A DNA stretch of 41,312 nucleotides. It comes from an uncultured Oscillospiraceae bacterium (GTDB taxonomy: Bacteria > Bacillota > Clostridia > Oscillospirales > Oscillospiraceae). Positions within the stretch are counted from its first letter, which is position 1. Each line of letters begins with the position of its first letter. A program made the translations under genes and the position numbers. Where the stretch lies: contig CALWOF010000007.1 of assembly GCA_944382995.1 (NCBI GenBank), positions 1-41,312 of the forward strand, written 5' to 3'. The notes under the pieces are model-generated. The model ran no database searches, was not told the origin of the DNA, and was given only the letters and a program-made list of their open reading frames with translations. Below, one piece after another: positions 26,689 through 33,564 of the stretch.

Positions 26689-26779
26689 GTTTGAATTTAT
26701 GGTATTCTTTTTTCTGCGGACCTATCAGGAGACGCCGGGATCCCCGAGGGAAAAACGTGATAACGAAGGGCAAAATAAA

Positions 26780-26811
26780 ATCGCCGGGCTCAATTCAATG
26801 AGTCCAGCGAT
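26780..26811 (-). terminator. Terminator overlapping the end of the Cys-rich gene
   Basis: An imperfect 13-bp stem (26780-26792 with 26799-26811). On the minus strand ATTTTATTTT follows. The 5' arm covers the last codons and the stop. Confidence 0.65.
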
Positions 26812-27062
26812 CCTATGTATAACGAATCAAGTCGCTTTCTTACTGCGCCTTGCAGACTTTTCCGGCTTTTGGGGACCGGCTTAACACACCAATATCTGGA
26901 GCATGTCTTTCTGTTTGGAGAAAAAATATCATAGTAACTGCAGTATACCGCATCACCACGGCACTTGCTATGTCTGCAACGTTTACAATCACACGGTATA
27001 GGTTCAGGTTTCTTTACACGGATGATGGTATTCGTTTGAGTCCCCATACTGCCCTTTGCCAC
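26790..27062 (-). CDS. Small cysteine-rich, probably zinc-binding protein
   Basis: A 90-residue protein starting at GTG 27062, which has AGGAGG 8 bases upstream. The middle (residues about 24-54) holds seven cysteines: CDCKRCRHSKC, then YC and the pair in TCSRYWC, a spacing that fits one or two zinc-binding knuckles. The C-terminus is basic (SRKSLQGAVRKRLDS). I do not know the family; comparable small Cys-rich proteins occur in Clostridia phages and mobile elements. It lies next to the right end of the element and upstream of rep, so control of replication or recombination is possible. Confidence 0.65.
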   Translation of the reverse strand: MAKGSMGTQTNTIIRVKKPEPIPCDCKRCRHSKCRGDAVYCSYYDIFSPNRKTCSRYWCVKPVPKSRKSLQGAVRKRLDSLYIGSLDSLN

Positions 27063-27428
27063 GGCGGATTCCTCCTCGTTTTTGTATGTGCTATATGATT
27101 TTGACCGTCTTGCTTGTCCAGAAGCACGGATTCTAAGTAGCAGGACTGACCGGCGATTCTTAACATTATCATATGCACATAATTTGACAATATCAGAAGA
27201 TGTACACAGCGATCCACAGGGAGAGACCAGCCCTCAAAGGACAGTCAGTTCTACCTATTTGCTAATACCTTGCTAATATGACCCTCTAAAACAGGGAAAT
27301 ATTCAGGGGGCCCCGGTGGGAAGGACGGCCATATTATGGACACAAATATGGCAAAATCAATTCGTTTTTCGTGACATTTTCAACTAATTTAAGATGCTTC
27401 GAAATCAATAGGGAAAGCGAGGGAAGTA
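27063..27428. other. Element right-end non-coding region
   Basis: A gene-free AT-rich stretch between the Cys-rich gene and attR. It contains two TTGCTAATA copies 11 bases apart (27259, 27270), and an inverted pair GCCATAT (27328-27334) with ATATGGC (27346-27352). A 67-residue frame at 27014-27217 lacks a convincing ribosome site. Confidence 0.6.
27259..27278 (+). repeat. Candidate integrase arm-type sites, right end
   Basis: TTGCTAATA occurs at 27259-27267 and 27270-27278, one helical turn apart and in the same direction as the copies at the left end, 150 bases from the attR core. Confidence 0.6.
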
Positions 27429-27444
27429 CTCCTAAGCGGTAGGC
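27429..27444 (+). repeat. attR core (16-bp direct repeat)
   Basis: CTCCTAAGCGGTAGGC is identical to the attL core at 8267-8282. The sequence before it is element DNA with no tRNA 5' half; after it the host tRNA continues. Confidence 0.93.
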
Positions 27445-27473
27445 CACCAGTTAGAGTCTGGTCAGGGGTGCCA
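27429..27473 (+). pseudogene. 3' portion of host tRNA-Arg(CCU)
   Basis: After the core come T-stem ACCAG (27446-27450), T-loop TTAGAGT, CTGGT, acceptor CAGGGGT (27463-27469), discriminator G and CCA. It pairs exactly with the acceptor 5' strand at 8235-8241. The T-loop has A instead of C at position 56. It has lost its promoter and 5' half, which are 19 kb away. Confidence 0.9.
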
Positions 27474-27508
27474 AATGGGCCAAAGCCGTTGGCTTTGGCC
27501 CATTTTTT
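27474..27508 (+). terminator. Original terminator of the host tRNA-Arg gene
   Basis: A perfect 14-bp stem AATGGGCCAAAGCC/GGCTTTGGCCCATT with loop GTT and a T-run, directly after CCA. Confidence 0.92.
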
Positions 27509-27571
27509 GCGCATTTTCCGGCGGGAGGGCGCCTCCGGCCGGCGCCTGCCGCCGGATATGCGGCAGACCGG

Positions 27572-27600
27572 TTGTTACATTGGGAAAACTGTGGTACAAT
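27572..27600 (+). promoter_or_regulatory. Extended -10 promoter of mutY
   Basis: -35 TTGTTA (27572-27577), 17 bases, TGG then TACAAT (27595-27600). The start site would coincide with the mutY ATG at 27607. Confidence 0.6.
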
Positions 27601-27606
27601 AGCTCC

Positions 27607-28689
27607 ATGCGTGAACAGAGTCTGACAACTGAACATCCCCTGCTCCGCCTGCCGGAGCCCCTGCTGGCCTGGTACCGGGCCAACGCCCGGGACCTGCCCT
27701 GGCGGCGGACCGAGGACCCCTACCGCATCTGGGTGTCGGAGATCATGCTCCAGCAGACCCGGGTGGCGGCGGTGCTGGGGTACTATGACCGCTTTCTCGC
27801 CGCCCTTCCCACCGTGGAGGCCCTGGCCGCCGCCCCGGAGGAGCAGCTGATGAAGCTGTGGGAGGGCCTGGGCTACTACAGCCGGGCCCGGAACCTCCAG
27901 AAGGCCGCGAAGCGCATCGCCGCCGGAGGCGGACAGTTCCCGGACACCTACGAGGGCCTGCTGGCCCTGCCGGGCATCGGAGATTACACCGCCAGCGCCA
28001 TCGCCTCCGCCGCCTTTGGAAAGCGGGAGGCGGCGGTGGACGGCAACGTGCTGCGCCTCGTCATGCGGCTGACGGACGGCCATGACGACATCGCGGACCC
28101 CAGGGTGAAAAAGGCCGTGCGGGCGCAGGTCCAGGCCGTCATGCCGGAGACAGCGGCGGACATCCGCATCTTCAACCAGGCCACCATGGAGCTGGGGGCC
28201 ACGGTCTGCGCCCCCAACGGCCCGCCCCGGTGCATGGAGTGCCCGGCCCGGGACCTCTGCCTGGGCCGTCTCCGGGGGACGGCGGAGGAGCTGCCGGTGA
28301 AGGGTGCGAAAAAGCCCCGCCGGATCGAGGAGCGGACCGTGTTCCTGCTGGTGCGGCAGGGCCGCATCGCGCTGCGGAAGCGGCCCGGGACCGGTCTGCT
28401 GGCGGGCCTGTGGGAGTTCCCCAATGTGGAGGGCGCCCTGGACGAGGCCGCCGCCGGCGCGGCGGTGTCCGCCTGGGGCCTGGAGCCCAGGGCCTGGGAG
28501 AGCCGCCTGGCGGCGAAGCACATCTTCACCCATGTGGAGTGGCACATGACCGGCTACACCCTGGAGGTGGCGGGCGAGGGCCCGGCGGACTTCGTCTGGG
28601 TGGACCGGGCGGAGCTGGAGGGCCGGGCGGTGCCCTCCGCCTTCGGCAGATATTACACAGAAGCGGAGAGACGCTTGAAGGAGGGCTGA
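27607..28689 (+). CDS. mutY: A/G-specific adenine DNA glycosylase MutY
   Basis: It removes adenine mispaired with 8-oxoguanine, in the oxidised-guanine repair pathway. The 360-residue product has the HhH-GPD fold with catalytic Glu45 (SEIMLQQTR), helix-hairpin-helix LPGIGDYTA (121-129) and Asp145 (VDGNV). Four cysteines for the 4Fe-4S cluster are at 201, 209, 212 and 218. A C-terminal Nudix-like domain (about 235-355) reads 8-oxoG. ATG 27607 begins only 6 bases after the -10 element and has no ribosome site; residues before it in the open frame lie in the tRNA terminator. This points to a leaderless mRNA. The next gene starts 2 bases after the stop. Confidence 0.95.
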   Translation: MREQSLTTEHPLLRLPEPLLAWYRANARDLPWRRTEDPYRIWVSEIMLQQTRVAAVLGYYDRFLAALPTVEALAAAPEEQLMKLWEGLGYYSRARNLQKAAKRIAAGGGQFPDTYEGLLALPGIGDYTASAIASAAFGKREAAVDGNVLRLVMRLTDGHDDIADPRVKKAVRAQVQAVMPETAADIRIFNQATMELGATVCAPNGPPRCMECPARDLCLGRLRGTAEELPVKGAKKPRRIEERTVFLLVRQGRIALRKRPGTGLLAGLWEFPNVEGALDEAAAGAAVSAWGLEPRAWESRLAAKHIFTHVEWHMTGYTLEVAGEGPADFVWVDRAELEGRAVPSAFGRYYTEAERRLKEG

Positions 28690-28691
28690 CA

Positions 28692-28937
28692 ATGAGCTGG
28701 CTGGTGGGACTTCCCCTGGGGCTGTTCCGGCTGCTGGGGGGCATTTTGCTGGTGGCGCTGCGGTTCGCGGTGCCGATCCTCATCCTGGCGGCGGTGATCC
28801 TGCTGGTGCGGCACCTGCGCCGGCGGTCGTCCCGGGGCCGGACGGAGGACGGGGAGCAGGAGCCCAAATTCCACGGCCCCGTGTACACCGTGGACTACAG
28901 AGAAGTGGATGACGACGATGACAGGAAGGACCCGTGA
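28692..28937 (+). CDS. Small membrane protein, unknown
   Basis: An 81-residue protein with one or two hydrophobic helices in residues 1-40 (LGLFRLLGGILLVALRF, then VPILILAAVILLV), a basic stretch (RHLRRRSSRGR) and a charged cytoplasmic tail with a run of aspartates. Start ATG 28692 follows the mutY stop by 2 bases, with GGAGGG within the end of mutY as ribosome site. No family recognised. It is the first of several small genes apparently co-transcribed from mutY. Confidence 0.7.
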   Translation: MSWLVGLPLGLFRLLGGILLVALRFAVPILILAAVILLVRHLRRRSSRGRTEDGEQEPKFHGPVYTVDYREVDDDDDRKDP

Positions 28938-28943
28938 GGCGCA

Positions 28944-29159
28944 ATGAGGGAATTTGTCAGCCTGCTGCTGGTCGTCCTGCTGGCCCTGCTGGTCCGCAAG
29001 CTGATCTGGTGCCTCCGGTGGCTGTGGTGCTATCACCGCGGCCGGGAGACGCCGGCCCCCATCCCCTTCCTGCCCCGGCGGGCGGGGCGGAATTTTGACG
29101 CGCACGTCCGGCAGGCGAGGCCGACAGAGCCGCCTGCCGGGGAAAGAGAGGAGCCTTGA
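28944..29159 (+). CDS. Small single-pass membrane protein, unknown
   Basis: A 71-residue protein: a hydrophobic N-terminus (FVSLLLVVLLALLV) and a basic, proline-rich tail. The start is 6 bases after the previous stop with GAGG in front, and its own stop lies next to the following ATG. Spacing and ribosome sites support a real gene although no homologue is recognised. Confidence 0.6.
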   Translation: MREFVSLLLVVLLALLVRKLIWCLRWLWCYHRGRETPAPIPFLPRRAGRNFDAHVRQARPTEPPAGEREEP

Positions 29160-29160
29160 T

Positions 29161-29469
29161 ATGGATGACCAGAGGGAGACGGCCATGACCTGTCCCTGGT
29201 GCGGGCAGGAGATGGAACTGGGGTATCTGTTCTCAACGGACAGCATCCGCTGGGTGGACCGAAAGCCAATGGCGGTTTTCGGCGCGCTGGCCGCCGGGCG
29301 GGAGCTGTATGTCAGCAACGAGGGCGTCGTCACGGAGTACAAGAGCTGCTGGTATTGCAGCAGATGCGGCAGATTGGTGGTGGAATTGTCCGCCGGGACG
29401 CGCCTTTCGCCGGAGGAGAGCAAGGAGGAGCTCCGGCGGTATGCGGAACAGGCAAAGGAGCTGATGTGA
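29161..29469 (+). CDS. DUF6487-type zinc-ribbon protein (copy 1)
   Basis: A 102-residue protein with two CxxC pairs (CPWCGQEMELGYL at about 11-23 and CWYCSRCGRLV at about 63-73), as in the DUF6487 family of small Clostridia proteins. The cysteines probably bind one zinc ion. Function unknown. The start at ATG 29161 is set by GGAG 10 bases upstream and lies 1 base past the previous stop. The following gene is a paralogue. Confidence 0.75.
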   Translation: MDDQRETAMTCPWCGQEMELGYLFSTDSIRWVDRKPMAVFGALAAGRELYVSNEGVVTEYKSCWYCSRCGRLVVELSAGTRLSPEESKEELRRYAEQAKELM

Positions 29470-29470
29470 G

Positions 29471-29935
29471 ATGCCCTTCTGGAAAAAGAGCGAGGACCCC
29501 TGGGACTACGAGCCGGAAAAGCGTCCCGCCCCTTCGGCGGAGGCCGGAGGCGGAGAGGACGCCCCCGGCTTCCTTGAGGAGCTCCGGGGCGACTTTCAGA
29601 ATTGGAACCAGGAGCGGAAGGAGAAGAAGGCGCAGCGGCAGACTCCGCCCCCGCCTATGAAGTGCCCCTGGTGCGGGCAGGAGATGGAGGTGGGGACCAT
29701 TGCCGGTGTCCGGGATTCGGTCCTGTGGTGGCCCGGCTGGCCCAACAAGGTATTCGGCGCCTCGGGCCAGGGAATCGACATTATCCATGAGGGCAGTCTT
29801 TGGCACAAATACAAGACCGCCTATCTCTGCCGCGCCTGCCGCCGGATGGTGCTGGAGTTCCCGGCGGAGGAGCTGGAAGCCCCGCAGGACACATGGCAGA
29901 CGCCTCCGGCGGATGGGGAAGAGACGGACACCTGA
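29471..29935 (+). CDS. DUF6487-type zinc-ribbon protein (copy 2, long N-terminus)
   Basis: A 154-residue paralogue of the preceding protein. Residues 1-62 form a charged, low-complexity extension (KEKKAQRQTPPPP) and the zinc-ribbon follows (MKCPWCGQEMEVG, then YLCRACRRMVLEF). It starts 1 base after the preceding stop, so a tandem duplication followed by divergence is likely. Function unknown. Confidence 0.75.
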   Translation: MPFWKKSEDPWDYEPEKRPAPSAEAGGGEDAPGFLEELRGDFQNWNQERKEKKAQRQTPPPPMKCPWCGQEMEVGTIAGVRDSVLWWPGWPNKVFGASGQGIDIIHEGSLWHKYKTAYLCRACRRMVLEFPAEELEAPQDTWQTPPADGEETDT

Positions 29936-29985
29936 GCGCGGCGCCGCCGCGTGAACGATATACATAAGAGGGAGAAAACAGATCA

Positions 29986-30573
29986 ATGGCACAGCTCTAT
30001 TTCAAGTACGGGGCCATGGGGTCCAGCAAGACCGCCAACGCCCTGATGACCCGGTTCAACTACGAGGAGCGGGGGCAGAAGACCCTGCTGGTGAAGCCCC
30101 GGATCGACACCCGGGACGGAGACCACGTGGTGGTCTCCCGCATCGGCCTCACCTACCCCTGCATCTACTTTGACGAGATGCGGCAGCTCTCCGTCATGGA
30201 GCTGCAGCAGAACGCCTGCGTCATCGTGGACGAGGCCCAGTTCCTGACGCGGGAGGAGGTCATGTACCTGGTGGGCCTGGTGGACGACCTGGGCATCCCG
30301 GTCATCTGCTACGGCCTGCGGGCGGACTTCAAGGGCGACCTGTTCCCCGGCAGCGAGGCCCTGCTGGTGATGGCCGACAAGATCGAGGAGGTCAAGACCA
30401 TCTGCTGGTGCGGCAAGAAGGCCACCTTCAACGCCCGGTTCGACCGCACCGGCAAGGTCCTCAAGGAGGGCGAGCAGGTGGTGCTGGGGGCCAACGACCA
30501 GTACATCGGCCTGTGCCGCAAGCACTGGATGGCCGGGGACCTGGGCCCGGACTTCCACCCGGAAGCGCGATGA
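29986..30573 (+). CDS. tdk: Thymidine kinase
   Basis: It phosphorylates thymidine to dTMP with ATP for the pyrimidine salvage pathway. The 195-residue product has P-loop GAMGSSKT (9-16), Walker B VDEAQF (81-86), the lasso segment near the C-terminus and the structural-zinc cysteines (CWCGKKA, later LCRKH). It belongs to the type II (TK1-like) family. GAGGGAG precedes the ATG. Its stop overlaps the next start (ATGA). Confidence 0.96.
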   Translation: MAQLYFKYGAMGSSKTANALMTRFNYEERGQKTLLVKPRIDTRDGDHVVVSRIGLTYPCIYFDEMRQLSVMELQQNACVIVDEAQFLTREEVMYLVGLVDDLGIPVICYGLRADFKGDLFPGSEALLVMADKIEEVKTICWCGKKATFNARFDRTGKVLKEGEQVVLGANDQYIGLCRKHWMAGDLGPDFHPEAR

Positions 30574-31442
30574 TCTGCCATCTCTGCCCCCGGGACTGCG
30601 GCGCGGAGCGGACGGAGACGAGGCGGGGCGGCGTGTGCGGGATGCCCAGCGTCCCGGTGGCGGCCCGGGCCATGCTCCACCAGTGGGAGGAGCCCTGCCT
30701 CGTGGGGGAGCACGGCGCCGGGTGCGTGTTCTTTTCCGGCTGCAATCTGCGGTGCTGCTTCTGCCAGAACAAGCCCATCTCCCAGGGGGAGGTGGGGAAG
30801 GTCCTGACGGCGGAGCGGCTGCGGGAGATCTTTCACGGGCTGATCGATCAGGGCGCCGCCTGCCTGGACCTGGTGACCCCCACCCACTTTACGGACGCCG
30901 TCCTGGAGGCCCTGGGGGACGAGCCGTGGCCGGTGCCGGTGGTGTGGAACTGCGGCGGCTACGAGAAGCCGGAGACCCTCCGCCGTTTGGAGGGCAAGGT
31001 CCAGGTGTACCTGCCGGACCTGAAGTACGCCCTGCCGGGGCCGGCGGCCAAATACTCCGGCGCGGCGGATTACTTTGACTGGGCCGGCCGGGCCATTTGG
31101 GAGATGTACCGCCAGACCGGGCCCTACAAAATGGAAAACGGCCTCCTGACACGGGGCGTGCTGATCCGCCATCTGGTGCTGCCGGGGGAGCTGGAGAACA
31201 CCCGAAGGGTCATCGACTGGGTGGCGGAGACCTTCCGCCCCGGGGAGGTGCTCTTCTCCCTGATGGCCCAGTACACCCCGCAGCCGGGGGCTGTGGGGAA
31301 CCTTGCCCGCCATGTGACGCGGGCGGAGTACCGGGCGGCGGTGGCGTACATGTCCAACTGCGGCCTCGCCGACGGCTATACCCAGGAGCGGACGTCGGCG
31401 AAGGAGGAGTACACCCCGGACTTTGACCTGACCGGCCTGTGA
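30570..31442 (+). CDS. Radical SAM protein of the PflA-like family
   Basis: A 290-residue radical SAM enzyme. The cluster-binding motif is GCNLRCCFCQN (CxxxCxxC), and an additional N-terminal cysteine group (CHLCPRDCG, then GGVCGM) matches the pyruvate-formate-lyase-activase-like family of uncharacterised activases. The target is unknown; a glycyl-radical enzyme or other partner is not adjacent. The ATG overlaps the tdk stop by 4 bases, so the two are coupled. Confidence 0.85.
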   Translation: MICHLCPRDCGAERTETRRGGVCGMPSVPVAARAMLHQWEEPCLVGEHGAGCVFFSGCNLRCCFCQNKPISQGEVGKVLTAERLREIFHGLIDQGAACLDLVTPTHFTDAVLEALGDEPWPVPVVWNCGGYEKPETLRRLEGKVQVYLPDLKYALPGPAAKYSGAADYFDWAGRAIWEMYRQTGPYKMENGLLTRGVLIRHLVLPGELENTRRVIDWVAETFRPGEVLFSLMAQYTPQPGAVGNLARHVTRAEYRAAVAYMSNCGLADGYTQERTSAKEEYTPDFDLTGL

Positions 31443-31530
31443 AGCCGTCAGATTTTACATGGATTTGCTGGAAACCGCCCCCTGGGCTGTGGTATCCTGA
31501 GGGAAACTGCGGGAAGGGGGCGGCGCTTTC

Positions 31531-32040
31531 ATGGCCCGAAAACTCCGGAACGGACTTTTGATCCTGCTGGCAGCGGTCATTATGACCTTTGCCGCCTGGA
31601 TGCTGTGGCCCCGGCCGCTCACCGGCACCCTGGACCTGGAGGGGCGGGAAATCAGCGTCTCCATTGTCACCACCGGCTGGGAGGAGGTCCGGGACGAGGG
31701 GAACTTCTACAACCGGCCCGCCATGGACATGGAGCGGTACACCCTCCCGGCGGGCAGCGAACAGTCCCGTGCGGTGCTGGAGAAGCTGGACGGGTACACC
31801 TGGCACCCCTGCTGGGACACCCTGACAGGGGAGACCGCCCTCTCCGGCATCGGGGACCTGAGCGTGACGCTGTATGACTCCCAGGACGCGGAGCGGGCGT
31901 TCTCCGTGTACAGCGGCACGGGAAAGATTTGGCTGAACGGGCGGATCGTCCGGCTGGACTACTTCGGGAACGGCGGGGCGGAGGCCCTGTGCCGGGAGCT
32001 GGCGGCCATCCTCCGGGGCGGATCCGGGGTTGCAAATTGA
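31531..32040 (+). CDS. Membrane-anchored or secreted protein, unknown
   Basis: A 169-residue protein with an uncleaved signal anchor or signal peptide (LLILLAAVIMTFAAWMLW at about 9-26) and an exported soluble domain with no recognised motif. GGAAGG lies upstream of the ATG. A weak promoter-like TATCCT stands at about 31493. The -35 of the next gene's promoter overlaps its last codons. Confidence 0.65.
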   Translation: MARKLRNGLLILLAAVIMTFAAWMLWPRPLTGTLDLEGREISVSIVTTGWEEVRDEGNFYNRPAMDMERYTLPAGSEQSRAVLEKLDGYTWHPCWDTLTGETALSGIGDLSVTLYDSQDAERAFSVYSGTGKIWLNGRIVRLDYFGNGGAEALCRELAAILRGGSGVAN

Positions 32041-32057
32041 AAAACCTGTATTATAAT
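32030..32057 (+). promoter_or_regulatory. Predicted promoter of the MATE gene
   Basis: -35 TTGCAA (32030-32035), 16 bases, -10 TATAAT (32052-32057). The -35 lies inside the last codons of the upstream gene. Confidence 0.6.
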
Positions 32058-32115
32058 AAGAGGGCTGCCCGGAGCGGGTGGCCCTATTTTCGTGTGTTTT
32101 TCGGGAGATACCCTT

Positions 32116-33507
32116 ATGAAGCTGGAGAACAACTTAGGCACCGATCCCATCCGGCCCCTGGTGCTGCGGATCGCCATTCCCAGCATGCTGGCCCAGTTCG
32201 TCAGCGTGCTCTACAGCATCGTGGACCGCATCTACATCAGCAACATCCCGGTGATCGGGGAGACGGCCCTGGCGGGCGTCGGCGTCTGCGGTCCGGTGGT
32301 GACCCTGATCGGCGCCTTCGCCTCCCTCATCGGCGTGGGCGGCGCGCCCCTCATGAGCATCCGCATGGGGGCCGGAAAGACGGAGGAGGCCCGGCGCATC
32401 CTCTCCAACAGCTTTCTCATGCTGAGCGTGTGCTCCCTGGCCCTGATGGCGGTGTGCTTCCCCCTGCGGCGGCCCATGCTGATGGCCTTCGGCGCCAGCG
32501 GCGCCACCTACGGCTACGCGGAGACCTATTTCACCGTGTATCTGCTGGGGACGGTGTTCAATCTGCTGGCCCTGGGACTCAACCAGTTCATCATCTGCCA
32601 GGGCTTCGCCAGGAAGGGCATGCTCTCCGTCATGCTGGGGGCGGCCATGAACATCGTGTTGGACCCGGTGTTCATCTTCCTCTTTGACATGGGGGTGGCG
32701 GGCGCCGCCGTGGCCACGGTCCTCTCCCAGCTGGCCAGCTGCCTGTATGTGCTGCGGTTCCTGCTGGGCAGGTCCGTGCCCATCCCCATCACCTTCGGCG
32801 GCTATGACCCCCGGCTGATGCTGCGCATCCTGGCGGTGGGCATGACGCCCTTCCTCATCATCGGCGTGGACAACGTCATGATCATCTCCATGAACGCCAT
32901 CCTCCAGTCCTACGGCGGGGCGGAGCTGGGGGACCGGCTGGTGACCTGCGCCACCATCGCCCAGAGCTTCATGCTGGTGGTGACCATGCCCCTGGGGGGC
33001 ATCTCCGCCGGCACCGGCACCATCCTGGCCTACAACTACGGCGCCCGCCGGCGGGACCGGATCATAAAGGCCCAGGCCTTCATCGCGGCGCTGTGCGCGG
33101 CCTATGTGACGGTGCTCTTCATCCTGGCCCGGCTGGGGGGCTCCCTGTTCGTGCGGCTGTTCACCACCGAGCCCGTCCTGGCGGCGGAGGCGCTGGACGC
33201 CATCCACGTCTGCACCCTGGCGCTGATCCCCCTGGGGATCCAGTACGCCATCGTGGACGGGTTCACCGGCATGGGGCAGGTGCAGGTGTCTCTGCCCCTG
33301 TCCGCCTTCCGGAAGGTCGTGTACTTCATCGCCCTGTTCGCCCTGCCGGCGGCCTTCGGCGCCCGGGCCGCCTTTTACGCCGAGCCCATCTCGGACGTCC
33401 TGGGGCCCATGGTCAGCATCGCGGTCTATGCCCTGGTGATCCGCCGCATCCTGCGCTTCCCCCAGGATCCGCAGGAGGGGACGGCAGCTCCCCCCGCGGA
33501 GACGTGA
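32116..33507 (+). CDS. MATE-family efflux transporter
   Basis: A 463-residue inner-membrane protein with about 12 transmembrane helices arranged as two related halves. It begins IRPLVLRIAIPSMLAQFVSVLYSIVDRIYI, trimmed here for length to the hallmark PSMLAQF and VDRIYI, typical of the DinF/NorM type. It would export cationic drugs or metabolites using Na+ or H+; the substrate is not predictable. I choose ATG 32116 with GGGAG 8 bases upstream over the longer frame beginning at 32092. A strong bidirectional terminator follows. Confidence 0.9.
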   Translation: MKLENNLGTDPIRPLVLRIAIPSMLAQFVSVLYSIVDRIYISNIPVIGETALAGVGVCGPVVTLIGAFASLIGVGGAPLMSIRMGAGKTEEARRILSNSFLMLSVCSLALMAVCFPLRRPMLMAFGASGATYGYAETYFTVYLLGTVFNLLALGLNQFIICQGFARKGMLSVMLGAAMNIVLDPVFIFLFDMGVAGAAVATVLSQLASCLYVLRFLLGRSVPIPITFGGYDPRLMLRILAVGMTPFLIIGVDNVMIISMNAILQSYGGAELGDRLVTCATIAQSFMLVVTMPLGGISAGTGTILAYNYGARRRDRIIKAQAFIAALCAAYVTVLFILARLGGSLFVRLFTTEPVLAAEALDAIHVCTLALIPLGIQYAIVDGFTGMGQVQVSLPLSAFRKVVYFIALFALPAAFGARAAFYAEPISDVLGPMVSIAVYALVIRRILRFPQDPQEGTAAPPAET

Positions 33508-33514
33508 GGCCAAC

Positions 33515-33549
33515 GAGAAGCGGCACAGCCAGAGGCTGTGCCGCTTCTC
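33515..33549. terminator. Bidirectional terminator between MATE and CmpB-like genes
   Basis: A perfect 16-bp stem GAGAAGCGGCACAGCC/GGCTGTGCCGCTTCTC with loop AGA, between convergent genes. Confidence 0.9.
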
Positions 33550-33564
33550 TGCTTTTCACAGGGC

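Larger units (their letters stand above)
8267..27444. mobile_element. Integrative element in tRNA-Arg(CCU), about 19.2 kb
   Basis: The element is bounded by exact 16-bp repeats (8267-8282, 27429-27444) inside the tRNA anticodon arm and has lower, uneven GC compared with both flanks. It carries xis and a tyrosine integrase, a serine resolvase, a gene II/X-type Rep, a restriction-like defence operon, an ATPase, a signal peptidase and a replacement tRNA. No conjugation machinery or classical relaxase is seen, so it fits an integrative mobilizable element or a phage-satellite-like island rather than a self-transmissible one. Both boundaries are visible here, and host gene order resumes directly on each side. 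Confidence 0.93.

Noticed and set aside
27014..27217. Minus-strand 67-codon frame upstream of the Cys-rich gene
   Set aside because: No suitable ribosome site, and it overlaps the well-supported GTG start at 27062 and its AGGAGG.
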